This document shows, in pieces, positions 7,483 through 15,155 of a stretch of 28,634 bases of DNA. The notes under the pieces were generated by a model. The model was not told the DNA's origin and searched no databases. It worked only from the letters and a program-made list of their open reading frames with translations. The stretch's first letter is position 1. The number at the start of each line of letters is the position of its first letter. The stretch is from CAZVCG01 sp964649675 (lineage in GTDB: Bacteria > Pseudomonadota > Alphaproteobacteria > UBA9219). Both the position numbers and the translations under genes were made by a program. Where the stretch lies: NCBI GenBank assembly GCA_964649675.1, contig CAZYPX010000011.1, positions 1 to 28,634 on the forward strand, given 5' to 3'.

Positions 7483-7650
7483 TGAGGATCTCCATTCTGG
7501 ATTTCGTTTTTCAATGGCCAAGCTAAACAATCCGGATTTAAGGGTCAACAGCCATGCATTCGCATTTAGACGTATTGATAGACAACCCCTGAATCATGTT
7601 AGCATTAAAGATTGCAAACATAAAAACTAAACATTCAGGGAGTCAAAATT

Positions 7651-8637
7651 ATGGCACGCAAAAAAATCGCTTTGGTCGGCGCCGGTCATATCGGCGGGAC
7701 TCTGGCCTATATGTCCGGACAAAAGGAACTGGGCGATATATACCTCATCGACGTTGCTGATGGTTTGGCCGAAGGCAAAGCGCTTGATCTTACCCATGCG
7801 GCCCCCGTCGGCGGCTTCGCTTGCACGTTCGTGGGCGGAACGGATTACGCGCTGATGAAGGACGCAGACGTTATCGTCGTGACGGCGGGCGTTCCACGCA
7901 AGCCAGGCATGAAGCGCGACGATCTGATCGGAATCAACACCGGAATCATCAAAACCGTGGCCGAGAACATCAAAAAATACGCGCCTAATGCTTTTGTGAT
8001 CGTCGTCACCAACCCGCTGGATGTCATGGTATGGGTCATGCATCAGGTGACCGGATTCCCCCCCCATCGAGTCGTCGGCATGGCCGGAATATTGGACACA
8101 ACGCGCTTTCGAGCCCTGCTCGCCATGGAGTTCAACGTCTCGCCGCAGGACGTGCAAGCCTGCGTGCTTGGCGGGCACGGCGATACGATGGTGCCGCTCG
8201 ACAGATTTTCCAGCGTCGGCGGCATTCCTCTGCACGATCTCATCAAGATGGGCAAGATCACTAAGGATCGCCTGAGTGAAATCGTCGAACGCACCCGCGA
8301 CAGCGGCACGGAAATCGTCAAATTGCTCAAGACAGGGTCGGCGTTCATGGCTCCCGCCGCCTCGATCGTCGAAATGATCGAAAGCTTCGTCAACGACAAA
8401 AAGCGCGTGCTTCCTTGCGCCGCGCATCTTAACGGCGAATACGGCGAGAAAGATATCTATGCCGGCGTACCCGTTATGCTTGGCGCGGGCGGGGTGGAAA
8501 AAATCATCGAATTGCCGTTGAACGCCGAGGAAAAGGCGCTTTTCGTAAAATCCGTTCAAGCCGTGCGCGATTTGGTGGATGTCGCAAGGCCGATGCTGAA
8601 CGGCGACGCAAAGCCCAATGAACGGAACGTGGCATGA
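7651..8637 (+). CDS. mdh: Malate dehydrogenase (NAD)
   Basis: Oxidises malate to oxaloacetate in the TCA cycle. 328 residues of the LDH-like MDH type. The dinucleotide-binding loop is VGAGHIGG (9-16), with Asp34 for the ribose. The substrate-specificity loop TAGVPRKPGMKRDDL carries Arg83 and Arg89, as in malate rather than lactate enzymes. Asp149 and Arg152 lie in ILDTTRFR, and the catalytic His176 in GGHGDTMVP. ATG 7651 has GGGAG eight bases upstream. The C-terminus is slightly longer than usual (KPNERNVA tail). It stands alone; in many alphaproteobacteria mdh precedes sucCD, which is not the case here. Confidence 0.96.
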   Translation: MARKKIALVGAGHIGGTLAYMSGQKELGDIYLIDVADGLAEGKALDLTHAAPVGGFACTFVGGTDYALMKDADVIVVTAGVPRKPGMKRDDLIGINTGIIKTVAENIKKYAPNAFVIVVTNPLDVMVWVMHQVTGFPPHRVVGMAGILDTTRFRALLAMEFNVSPQDVQACVLGGHGDTMVPLDRFSSVGGIPLHDLIKMGKITKDRLSEIVERTRDSGTEIVKLLKTGSAFMAPAASIVEMIESFVNDKKRVLPCAAHLNGEYGEKDIYAGVPVMLGAGGVEKIIELPLNAEEKALFVKSVQAVRDLVDVARPMLNGDAKPNERNVA

Positions 8638-8662
8638 AGGCAGCAGGCATCTGATAATCAGC

Positions 8663-8744
8663 GTCATTCACGTGGAAGCGGGTCGAATGACTTAATAGGA
8701 AGCGCAGGCATGCGACACAAAATCCCCTTTTTCACGGGGATGAC
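8663..8744. repeat. Degenerate palindromic element between mdh and the prepilin peptidase gene
   Basis: The segment opens with GTCATTC and closes with GGGGATGAC, and it contains two hairpins: GTCATTC (8663-8669) with GAATGAC (8685-8691), and ATCCCC (8722-8727) with GGGGAT (8736-8741). This two-hairpin layout with GTCAT...ATGAC ends is the same as that of the element inside ligA (20733-20835), so I read it as a diverged copy. It may also serve as a transcript end for mdh. Confidence 0.6.
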
Positions 8745-8787
8745 ACAGGGTATAGCCACTCACATCACAATGTTCTAAACATCCCTC

Positions 8788-9564
8788 ATGGACCTTTCGG
8801 AACTTCTGCCACAAATCCTTTTGTATCTCTTTGGGGGAATGCTGGGCCTTATCAGCGCCGGACTCGGCGGTCATTTCGGCTACCGTTCCGCCGACCGGCT
8901 TCCGGGCGAAAGCCGACTGCCGCACTGCGTGTTCTGCTTGCGCAGGCTGCGCTGGTTTGAATATTGCCCTCTGTTGGGGTGGCTTTTGCGAAATCAACCG
9001 ATGTCCCTGCCCTGCCCGTGCGGCAAACAAAAGGGCCTGTGGGCTCAGCCGCTTGCGGAAATAATCGGCTTTGTTCTAGGGATGGCCGCCGTCGCGCTTG
9101 GTGGATGGTCGTGGAGCGTCGTTCCTTTGTGCCTCGGTTTGGGATTATTGCCCGCCATCGCTATGGTGGATTTGTTTTTCGGCCTGATACCTGACGAGAT
9201 GAACGTCTTGCTCGGCCTGTTCGGGTTTTTATGGCTTTTAACGGGCGACGGCGATGTCTTTATGGGAATCGTCACCGCCACGGGGCTTTTGGCGTTCAGC
9301 CTTTTCCTCGCGATCTTCTACAGCAAATGGCGAGGTCAGGAGATGCTCGGACTCGGCGACGTGAAGCTTTTCGCCGCCGCTGGTTTGTGGCTGCCCGTCT
9401 TGATCGTGCCGTGGTTCCTGTTCGGGGCCGGAGCCATCGGCGCGGCTTTCGGCATGCTTTGGAAACGCGCGGGCGGAGGAAAGGAGTTTCCCTTCGCGCC
9501 GGCTTTGTGCGTGTCGCTGGCCGTTTGCATCTTTTACCAAGTGTACGTCACCGGCTGGATTTAA
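8788..9564 (+). CDS. Prepilin peptidase (A24 family)
   Basis: 258 residues, mostly membrane-embedded. It cleaves the leader of type IV prepilins or pseudopilins and in many members also N-methylates the new terminus. The two catalytic aspartates are Asp128 in AMVDLFFGLIPD and Asp191 in the GLGDVKLFAAAG motif. An N-terminal cytoplasmic loop has the four-cysteine zinc-type pattern (CVFC at 47-50 and CPC at 76-78) found in bifunctional PilD enzymes. About seven hydrophobic segments are visible. ATG 8788 lies right after an upstream stop-rich region. No pilin, secretin or ATPase gene is nearby, so the substrate system is elsewhere. Confidence 0.9.
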   Translation: MDLSELLPQILLYLFGGMLGLISAGLGGHFGYRSADRLPGESRLPHCVFCLRRLRWFEYCPLLGWLLRNQPMSLPCPCGKQKGLWAQPLAEIIGFVLGMAAVALGGWSWSVVPLCLGLGLLPAIAMVDLFFGLIPDEMNVLLGLFGFLWLLTGDGDVFMGIVTATGLLAFSLFLAIFYSKWRGQEMLGLGDVKLFAAAGLWLPVLIVPWFLFGAGAIGAAFGMLWKRAGGGKEFPFAPALCVSLAVCIFYQVYVTGWI

Positions 9565-9580
9565 GACCCCGAAAAAGAAA

Positions 9581-9602
9581 CGGCCGCACTTTCATGCGGC
9601 CG
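9581..9602 (-). terminator. Intrinsic terminator (strong on minus strand)
   Basis: CGGCCGCA-CTTTCA-TGCGGCCG, an 8-bp perfect stem, followed on the minus strand by TTTCTTTTT. It terminates the FAS1 gene at 9621 and lies just after the prepilin peptidase stop. Confidence 0.8.
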
Positions 9603-9620
9603 CTCCATTTATAAGCCTCG

Positions 9621-10106
9621 TTATCTGGGCATCACGACCGTGTCGATGACGTGAATAACTCCGTTGGAGGCTGCAATATCCGTTTGAACGACTTTCGCGT
9701 CGTCAACCATCACGCCGCCGTTCTGCATGCGGATCGTAAGCGTTCCGCCATGCACGGTTTTGGCGGAATCCAACTTAACCACATCCGCCGCCATGACCTT
9801 ACCCGAAACAACGTGGTAGGTAAGGATTCCTTTGAGCTTTTCCTTGTTCTCAGGTTTCAGAAGATTATCAAGCGTACCTTCGGGAAGCTTTGCAAAGGCT
9901 TCGTCCGTCGGGGCAAAAACCGTGAACGGGCCTTTCCCTTTCAAGGTATCCACCAAGTCGGCGGCCTGAAGCGCCGTCACCAGCGTGCCAAATGAACCGG
10001 CGCCGATAGCCGTATCAACGATGTCTTTAGGCCTTTCATGCATGGCAGCCATAGTCGGCGCGGCCGCTAGCAACATTAACATTGCCAAAGTCAGTGTTTT
10101 TTTCAT
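9621..10106 (-). CDS. Exported fasciclin (FAS1) domain protein
   Basis: 161 residues: a signal peptide (MKKTLTLAMLMLLAAAP, cleavage near TMAA) and a single complete FAS1 domain. The domain shows GPFTVFAPTDEAFAKLP (H1), GILTYHVVSGKVMAADV, GTLTIRM and the closing H2 NGVIHVIDTVVMP. It is a compact periplasmic or surface FAS1 protein of the common bacterial MPB70-like type, probably involved in adhesion or envelope stress. Start ATG 10104-10106 has AAAAGGGGG six bases before it. A strong terminator follows. It shares its fold, but not the proline-rich tail, with the gene at 6652. Confidence 0.93.
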   Translation of the reverse strand: MKKTLTLAMLMLLAAAPTMAAMHERPKDIVDTAIGAGSFGTLVTALQAADLVDTLKGKGPFTVFAPTDEAFAKLPEGTLDNLLKPENKEKLKGILTYHVVSGKVMAADVVKLDSAKTVHGGTLTIRMQNGGVMVDDAKVVQTDIAASNGVIHVIDTVVMPR

Positions 10107-10264
10107 GGAGGCCCCCTTTTCTGCGGTTTAGGTGAAAATTACAGGACCGTTTCTGTGCTCGATCATAGTTAATTCGTTCTATGTTGTCAATGAAAGAGGG
10201 GTTTTTATTATGCGAATTCGCGCGGCCTTGAGTCCGTGCGCCTTACCACCTAGTATCCGCCTTC

Positions 10265-11827
10265 ATGTCCTTTGCGCGGTCAATTGCCACGGTTAGCGGG
10301 TTTACGGTTATCAGCCGTGTCGGCGGCTTTATCCGCGACCAGCTAACGGCCATTTTCCTCGGCGCAGGCACCGAATCCGACGCTTTTTTCGTGGCGCAGA
10401 AACTGCCCAATCTGTTCCGCAGCCTGTTCGCGGAAGGCGCGTTCACGGCGGCCTTTGTGCCCCTGTACGCCGCCGAGCGCCAGAAAAAAGGCTTTGAACG
10501 CGCACAAAAATTTGCCGCCGAAGCCTTGGCCTTGCTCGTATCCGTTCTTGCGCCGTTTTCGGTTCTTATGATTGTTTTTATGCCGATGGCGATCCTCGTC
10601 ATCGCGCCTGGCTTCCGCAACGAGCCTGATAAGTATGATCTGGCAGTGTCTTTCAGCCGCATCACATTTCCCTATCTCCTGCTTATCTCCATCACGGCCC
10701 TGCAGGGCGGCGTGCTGAACGCCAACAACCGCTTCGCCCCGCCGGCCGCCGCGCCGATCGCCCTTAACATCGTTATGATCGGGGGATTATGCCTTGCGTG
10801 GAAGCTGGATCTTCCCATGGGCGCAACGCTGTCTTGGGCGTTGCTGATCGCGGGCGGCGTACAATGTTTTTGGCTGTACATAAGTTGCGTCCGCGCCAAG
10901 CTAACCATCCCGCTTGCGCGCCCAAGTCTTGGCGAAACAAGCGCGCGCCTGTTCAAAAACGTCGGGCCAGGCGCGATCGGCGCGGGGGCGGCGCAAATCA
11001 ACATCATGCTGTCCACGATTTTAGCTTCGTTTTTGCCGACGGGCGCGGTGTCGTTCCTGTATTACGCCGACCGCCTGAACCAGTTGCCGCTGGGCATCAT
11101 TGGAATTGCCGTGGCGACGACTCTTCTGCCGACGTTGGCGCGCCATGAAGCGAACGGCGACAAGGACAAGGTGCGGCATTACACCAGCCGCGCGATCGAG
11201 TTTTCCTTGTTGCTCGGCCTGCCCGCAGCGATCGGTCTCGCTCTGGCGGGAGAACCGATCATCCGTACGCTGTTCGAGCACGGCAAATTCTCGTCCGCCG
11301 ACACGGCGGAAACGGCCAAGGCTTTGGCGGCCTATGCCTTGTGCGTTCCGGCGTTCATGCTGGTTAAGGTGTTCAGCGCGCGTTTTTTCGCGCAACAGGA
11401 CACCAAAACGCCGGTTGTGATAGCGATTTATTCCATGATAACGAATGTCGCCGTGGCTTTGCTGCTTTTTGGGCCGCTCGAACACGTAGGCATCGCGCTT
11501 GCGACCAGCGTCGCCACATGGGCAAACGCGGGACAGCTTTATTGGCGGCTGCGCAAGCGCGGCGAACAAATCGCCGATCCTAAACTGCGCCAACGCTTGC
11601 CGCGATTGGCACTCAGCGCTCTGGGCATGGCGCTTGCGACCTATCTGGCCGTGACGTTCTTTTCGCAGCCGGGCGTTGCGCCGCTGCCCTTGCTTCAACG
11701 CGTTCTTGCGCTCGGCGCGATTATCGCTTCATCCGCCGTGTCGTATGCGGCCTTTCTGCTTATGACGGGCGCCTTACATTGGGGCGAAGCCGCAAACCTG
11801 TTACGGCAAAAAGGAAAAACGACCTGA
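10265..11827 (+). CDS. murJ: Lipid II flippase MurJ
   Basis: Moves undecaprenyl-linked peptidoglycan precursor across the inner membrane. 520 residues with about 14 hydrophobic segments. The N-terminus SFARSIATVSGFTVISRVGG followed by FIRDQLTAIFLGAGTESDAF and FRSLFAEGAFTAAFVPLYA is the MurJ signature, including the conserved arginines of the central cavity. FRITFPYLL-type (here SRITFPYLLLISITAL) and ADRLNQLPLGIIGIA are also standard. ATG 10265 begins the conserved region; the ribosome site is weak. The usual alphaproteobacterial neighbour glnD is not upstream. It converges on the hipA-like gene with a 10-base gap. Confidence 0.96.
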   Translation: MSFARSIATVSGFTVISRVGGFIRDQLTAIFLGAGTESDAFFVAQKLPNLFRSLFAEGAFTAAFVPLYAAERQKKGFERAQKFAAEALALLVSVLAPFSVLMIVFMPMAILVIAPGFRNEPDKYDLAVSFSRITFPYLLLISITALQGGVLNANNRFAPPAAAPIALNIVMIGGLCLAWKLDLPMGATLSWALLIAGGVQCFWLYISCVRAKLTIPLARPSLGETSARLFKNVGPGAIGAGAAQINIMLSTILASFLPTGAVSFLYYADRLNQLPLGIIGIAVATTLLPTLARHEANGDKDKVRHYTSRAIEFSLLLGLPAAIGLALAGEPIIRTLFEHGKFSSADTAETAKALAAYALCVPAFMLVKVFSARFFAQQDTKTPVVIAIYSMITNVAVALLLFGPLEHVGIALATSVATWANAGQLYWRLRKRGEQIADPKLRQRLPRLALSALGMALATYLAVTFFSQPGVAPLPLLQRVLALGAIIASSAVSYAAFLLMTGALHWGEAANLLRQKGKTT

Positions 11828-11837
11828 AACCCCAGAA

Positions 11838-13133
11838 TTACGGTTTCGGCCGGAGAATCCTGCCCCGCGTTTGCTGGAGAATGTTTTTCGGGGGATTTTT
11901 CAAGGCGGTCTTTATCGTCTTGAACGCGCCGTTCCACCGAGCCTGCATGAACTTGCGGAAGTGGTCAGCCGTTTCGGGAGATACGTTCTTGTACGCGTCG
12001 ATCACCTCGAACGCTTTCGGCAAGTTCTTTTCGATCATCGCCACGTCCTCCTGAAGCTCCTCACGCGAAAGACGGAACTCGTCCGCAAGGCCGATAACCC
12101 TTTTGGCATCCAACTGGCCAATGTTGTAAAGTTTTTTTCCGCCGACCTCGAGAGCGACTTGCTTAAAGTCGGCGTACATAGCGCTGCTGAGAAGGTCGTA
12201 GTTGGGGGTCAGGCGATAAACGTTACCTGCTTTCATCAGGGCGAAGTTCTTAAGATGCGCATCGGTATTGCCAATTAGCATATCAACGGCGATACGACGG
12301 AAAAGGACCCGCAAGTCGCCGAGATCGGTCTTGATGCCGTTCTGTTTGGCGGAAGAGGCATGTTCGGCAATAAAATCGGCCATTTGCCTGTAGGAACCGT
12401 CGTATTTTTCCTCAGGAGCTTTGCCAAGAAGCTGGTTAAATTCATAAAAAGGAATTTTTCCGCCTCTTTCATCGCGATCGAAACGCCTGATAAAAAGCGC
12501 TTCACTTTCATAGTCCTTAAGCCTTCCCAGCTTGACGTCGCAAACGCGGTCTTCCGGCAAAAGGGCCGCGACTACGCGCGTAGCCAGATATTCGTTGTGC
12601 AGGATATTCCTGAATATGCGTTCAGGCCGCTGAAGCTTGGCAATGTGCGTACCATCTCTTCCACCGTCCGCGATCTGGAAAACCGCGTCTTGGCCTTCAA
12701 TGGCCAACACTTTTGGATGCACGCCCGGCATTAACGCGTTTTGTTCCAGAGCCGCACGCTCAAACTCGGAAAACACATCCTCGGGATGCGGCGAAAAATG
12801 CTGGCCGGGGATTATCGAAAAAGCGCCGATGCAATTGCGCCCGTACTGCGCGATAACATCGGCCGAATGCGTAAGCGGTGAAACGCGTCCACCCGTATAT
12901 ATTTTCTGTATTTCTTCGAGCCACCCCTCGGAAACGAAGTTCGCGAAAAACGGATGAAGCGTATTATGCTCATAGGTCTTTGCGGAGAGGGGCATGGTCA
13001 CGCAAAGCTCGTGGCCGCCTTTTTCGATATAATCCGTGTCATAACGAAACTCGTAACGGCATGGTTCATAACGGCACAGATAGCCGACCTTTGTCTCTCC
13101 TTCCCATACGCTAAAAATAAACTTGTTTTCCAT
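11838..13133 (-). CDS. HipA-family serine/threonine kinase, orphan toxin candidate
   Basis: 431 residues. The N-terminal HipA_N/couple_hipA part has MPLSAKTYEHNTLHPFFANFVSEGWL-type sequence (about 48-72). An ATP loop region lies around MPGVHPKVLAI (135-145), with Lys166 in HIAKLQRP. The catalytic loop is IGNTDAHLKNF (287-297, Asp291 as base), and the metal-binding Asp313 is in NYDLLS. In E. coli HipA phosphorylates GltX and causes growth arrest, held in check by HipB. No HipB-type helix-turn-helix gene is adjacent on either side. A TATACT at 13145-13140 (minus) ends six bases before the ATG and no ribosome site is seen, so a leaderless message is possible. The substrate may differ from GltX. 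Confidence 0.9.
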   Translation of the reverse strand: MENKFIFSVWEGETKVGYLCRYEPCRYEFRYDTDYIEKGGHELCVTMPLSAKTYEHNTLHPFFANFVSEGWLEEIQKIYTGGRVSPLTHSADVIAQYGRNCIGAFSIIPGQHFSPHPEDVFSEFERAALEQNALMPGVHPKVLAIEGQDAVFQIADGGRDGTHIAKLQRPERIFRNILHNEYLATRVVAALLPEDRVCDVKLGRLKDYESEALFIRRFDRDERGGKIPFYEFNQLLGKAPEEKYDGSYRQMADFIAEHASSAKQNGIKTDLGDLRVLFRRIAVDMLIGNTDAHLKNFALMKAGNVYRLTPNYDLLSSAMYADFKQVALEVGGKKLYNIGQLDAKRVIGLADEFRLSREELQEDVAMIEKNLPKAFEVIDAYKNVSPETADHFRKFMQARWNGAFKTIKTALKNPPKNILQQTRGRILRPKP

Positions 13134-13599
13134 TGGCTTAGTATATCACGCCCTTTATGAAACTAATCCTAGCAACCGCGCAATAATTCATGCTTTTATT
13201 TATAACTTATTGTTTTAAATAAGTTTATTCTTTAAAGATATCGAGTAAAGCTCCAAAGTCCTCATAAGCGTTCAAAAGAAAGCCCGTGAAGCCACGTTAC
13301 CGCAGAAATAGAAATTTTATTACCCAACGTCTGGATATTTTGTTGCGCTGCAACGCATTTTTATTGCGTAAATAGATGCTTGAAAATGCTAACAGAAGAT
13401 CGGATTTTCTTAGCTTTTTTCCTCAAACAACCAAGAATTGGTAATTAGTTCCCCATAATTGGTAGCTATGGGCTTGCCAAGCGCTGTTTTCTGTTAATCA
13501 TTTTTTTACCACAGAATCAATGAATTAGTTTCAGGTGTCGTCGTGTATACTACCCTTATTGGGTAGTTATTCTTTAAAGGGATTTTGGGAGACGACACA
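13134..13599. other. AT-rich spacer with several inverted and direct repeats
   Basis: No gene is seen in this stretch of about 450 bases. It holds a hairpin AACTTATT-GTTTTA-AATAAGTT (13204-13225), two AATTGGTA copies exactly 21 bases apart (13436-13443 and 13457-13464), and a nested inverted repeat near its right end (see 13535-13598). Base composition is far more AT-rich than in the flanking genes, which suggests a control region or a recently acquired or decayed segment. Confidence 0.5.
13535..13598. terminator. Nested inverted repeat at the 3' end of the small minus-strand gene
   Basis: Outer arms GTGTCGTC (13535-13542) and GACGACAC (13591-13598) are perfect complements. Between them an inner hairpin ACTACCC-TTATT-GGGTAGT lies at 13549-13567. 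It begins 5 bases beyond the stop of the minus-strand gene at 13603, so a transcript-end structure is the simplest reading. TATACT (13546-13551) inside it would also fit a plus-strand -10 element. Confidence 0.45.
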
Positions 13600-13602
13600 A
13601 TG

Positions 13603-13851
13603 TTAGACGCTAATGTTTACGCTGCCGCCACGACCGCCTTTATTGGGGGACTTTCCCTCATTCCGGTCTTTCTCACTGTTGCTGCGGGCCTTATGGACTC
13701 GTTCGGCCTTGGGCGTAGGGGTCACGGCCTGAGCGCTAATGGGAGCTGCAGCCTGCCCCTGAACTTGTGGCAGAGCGTTCGTGACGGTCTGTGCAGGCAA
13801 AGCGGAACTTTGCGTGGTCTGCGTCACGGGCAAGGGCAGAATTTGGATCAT
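13603..13851 (-). CDS. Small Gln/Pro/Ala-rich protein of unknown function
   Basis: 82 residues in two parts. The first 48 are rich in Gln, Thr, Ala and Pro (MIQILPLPVTQTTQSSALPA at the start). A strongly basic hydrophilic part with KARSNSEKDRNEGKSP follows, and the protein ends GGRGGSVNISV. No family recognised; it looks unstructured. I call this strand rather than the overlapping plus-strand ORF (13600-14016) because the GC-rich, coding-like stretch begins and ends with this ORF, while the plus ORF runs on into an AT-rich non-coding-like segment (13860-14010). The ribosome site is poor (GGGCGG about 7 bases upstream). The region 13852-14012 would then be a divergent promoter region shared with the DUF2336 gene. 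Confidence 0.55.
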   Translation of the reverse strand: MIQILPLPVTQTTQSSALPAQTVTNALPQVQGQAAAPISAQAVTPTPKAERVHKARSNSEKDRNEGKSPNKGGRGGSVNISV

Positions 13852-14012
13852 ATCGAACCGCCCAATACAGAAAACAACGCCGCGTATAACATCTATAAGA
13901 CATTATCACATGGGTTCCATAAAGGAATTGTTAACGGTAACGTGTTCAAAAATGAAGATGATTCTGTCTTTTTTCATAATTTTGAAGATGTTAGCGCATT
14001 AACGAGGGTTTC

Positions 14013-15131
14013 ATGAGGAATCGCATGCTGGAAGAACTCCCATCCTTAATGGAATTGGCGCGCGACAAGACGGAATCCGCGCGCGTGCAACTGGCCGGAA
14101 GGCTCGCGAACCTGTTTCTTTCAGGCGAAGTCGTTTTGACCGAACACGAAGAAGACATGGTGAAGGAGCTGATCGACATGCTCGTCAGAACCGAGGACGT
14201 CTCGGTGCGTCACGAGCTTGTGCGCCAGTTCGTCGATATCAAAAAAGTGCCGCGCAAGATCGCCCTGAGCCTCGCATGCGGCACGATTGAGCTCGCGCGC
14301 TCCGTCCTGCAATCCGTCGAGACTTTTACGGACGACGACCTCATCACCATCGCCGAAACGCAAAGCGCCGAGTACGCCTGCGCCATCGCCGCGCGCAAGG
14401 AAGTAAATGAGGCCGTTGCCGACGCCCTCGTCACCACGGGCAGCCTTAAAGTCATGCAGATCGTGGCCGAAAACCTCGGCGCGAAGCTTTCGCCCAAAGC
14501 CATCGGCCTTCTCTCCGAAACGGCGCGCCTCGTCGTGAGCCTTCAAGAACCCATATTGCACAGGCCCGAGTTGACGCCCGACATCGCGTCGAAGCTGTAC
14601 TGGTGGGTTTCGCAGGATTTGCGCCGCCATACGATCGAACGCTTTGGCTTTTCGGCCGGTCTGCTCGACCTCGCGCTCGCCAAAGCCATCGAAACAAAAC
14701 TGAACGAACACATATTCGAACGTCACGAAAACGCCGCCATGGTTCAAGTCGCCGACTGGATGGAGGAACGCAGGGCCATCAACGCGGCCATATTGCCGAA
14801 ACTTTTGCGGCTTGGACACTTCCGCCTCTTCAACATCGCGTTGGGCCGCTTGAGCGGGCTGGAAGCGCCTTCCATCGACATCATCGTGGGCGAACTGGGC
14901 GGACGGCTTTTGGCTGCCGTTTGCCGCTCCATTGGCATCGACAAGCCCAGCTTTGTCTCGATCTTCCTGCTCTCGCGGGCCGCGCGCACGGACGAGCATG
15001 TCGTCAACCCGCGCGAATTGAGTCAGGCTCTGGCGGCTTACGACAACGTTTCGGCGGACACGGCGCGCGGCATGATCGCCGCATGGCAGACCGATCCGGA
15101 GCAATTGATGAAATACGCCAAGACGTCGTAA
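14013..15131 (+). CDS. DUF2336 domain-containing protein
   Basis: 372 residues, almost entirely helical, with repeating units of about 35 residues such as VSVRHELVRQFVDIKKVPRK and TETARLV-like helices. This matches DUF2336, a HEAT-like helical-repeat family largely limited to alphaproteobacteria and without an established biochemical role. Early segment LPSLMELARDKTESARVQLA, then LANLFLSGEVVLTEHEEDMV, is the typical opening of the family. No catalytic motif is visible; a scaffolding role is likely by fold. ATG 14013 has GAGGG four bases upstream; ATG 14025 (with AGGA before it) is an alternative. It converges on lepA with a 24-base gap. Confidence 0.85.
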   Translation: MRNRMLEELPSLMELARDKTESARVQLAGRLANLFLSGEVVLTEHEEDMVKELIDMLVRTEDVSVRHELVRQFVDIKKVPRKIALSLACGTIELARSVLQSVETFTDDDLITIAETQSAEYACAIAARKEVNEAVADALVTTGSLKVMQIVAENLGAKLSPKAIGLLSETARLVVSLQEPILHRPELTPDIASKLYWWVSQDLRRHTIERFGFSAGLLDLALAKAIETKLNEHIFERHENAAMVQVADWMEERRAINAAILPKLLRLGHFRLFNIALGRLSGLEAPSIDIIVGELGGRLLAAVCRSIGIDKPSFVSIFLLSRAARTDEHVVNPRELSQALAAYDNVSADTARGMIAAWQTDPEQLMKYAKTS

Positions 15132-15155
15132 CGGGGCCTTCCAAGGTTGCGACGG

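Noticed and set aside
7627..8667. 346-codon open frame antisense to mdh
   Set aside because: Shadow of mdh, His/Asp-rich, no domain resemblance.
13157..13186. Nine-codon ORF MKLILATAQ divergent from hipA
   Set aside because: Resembles the start of nucleotide-hydrolase proteins but stops at once; such a short ORF is expected by chance.
13600..14016. Plus-strand ORF MLDANVYAAATTAF... with a good ribosome site
   Set aside because: Its last third lies in AT-rich non-coding-like DNA, while the GC-rich part matches the minus-strand ORF exactly. Kept only as a finding.
14121..15104. 327-codon open frame antisense to the DUF2336 gene
   Set aside because: Shadow frame with Gly/Asp/Arg-rich composition and no recognisable motif.
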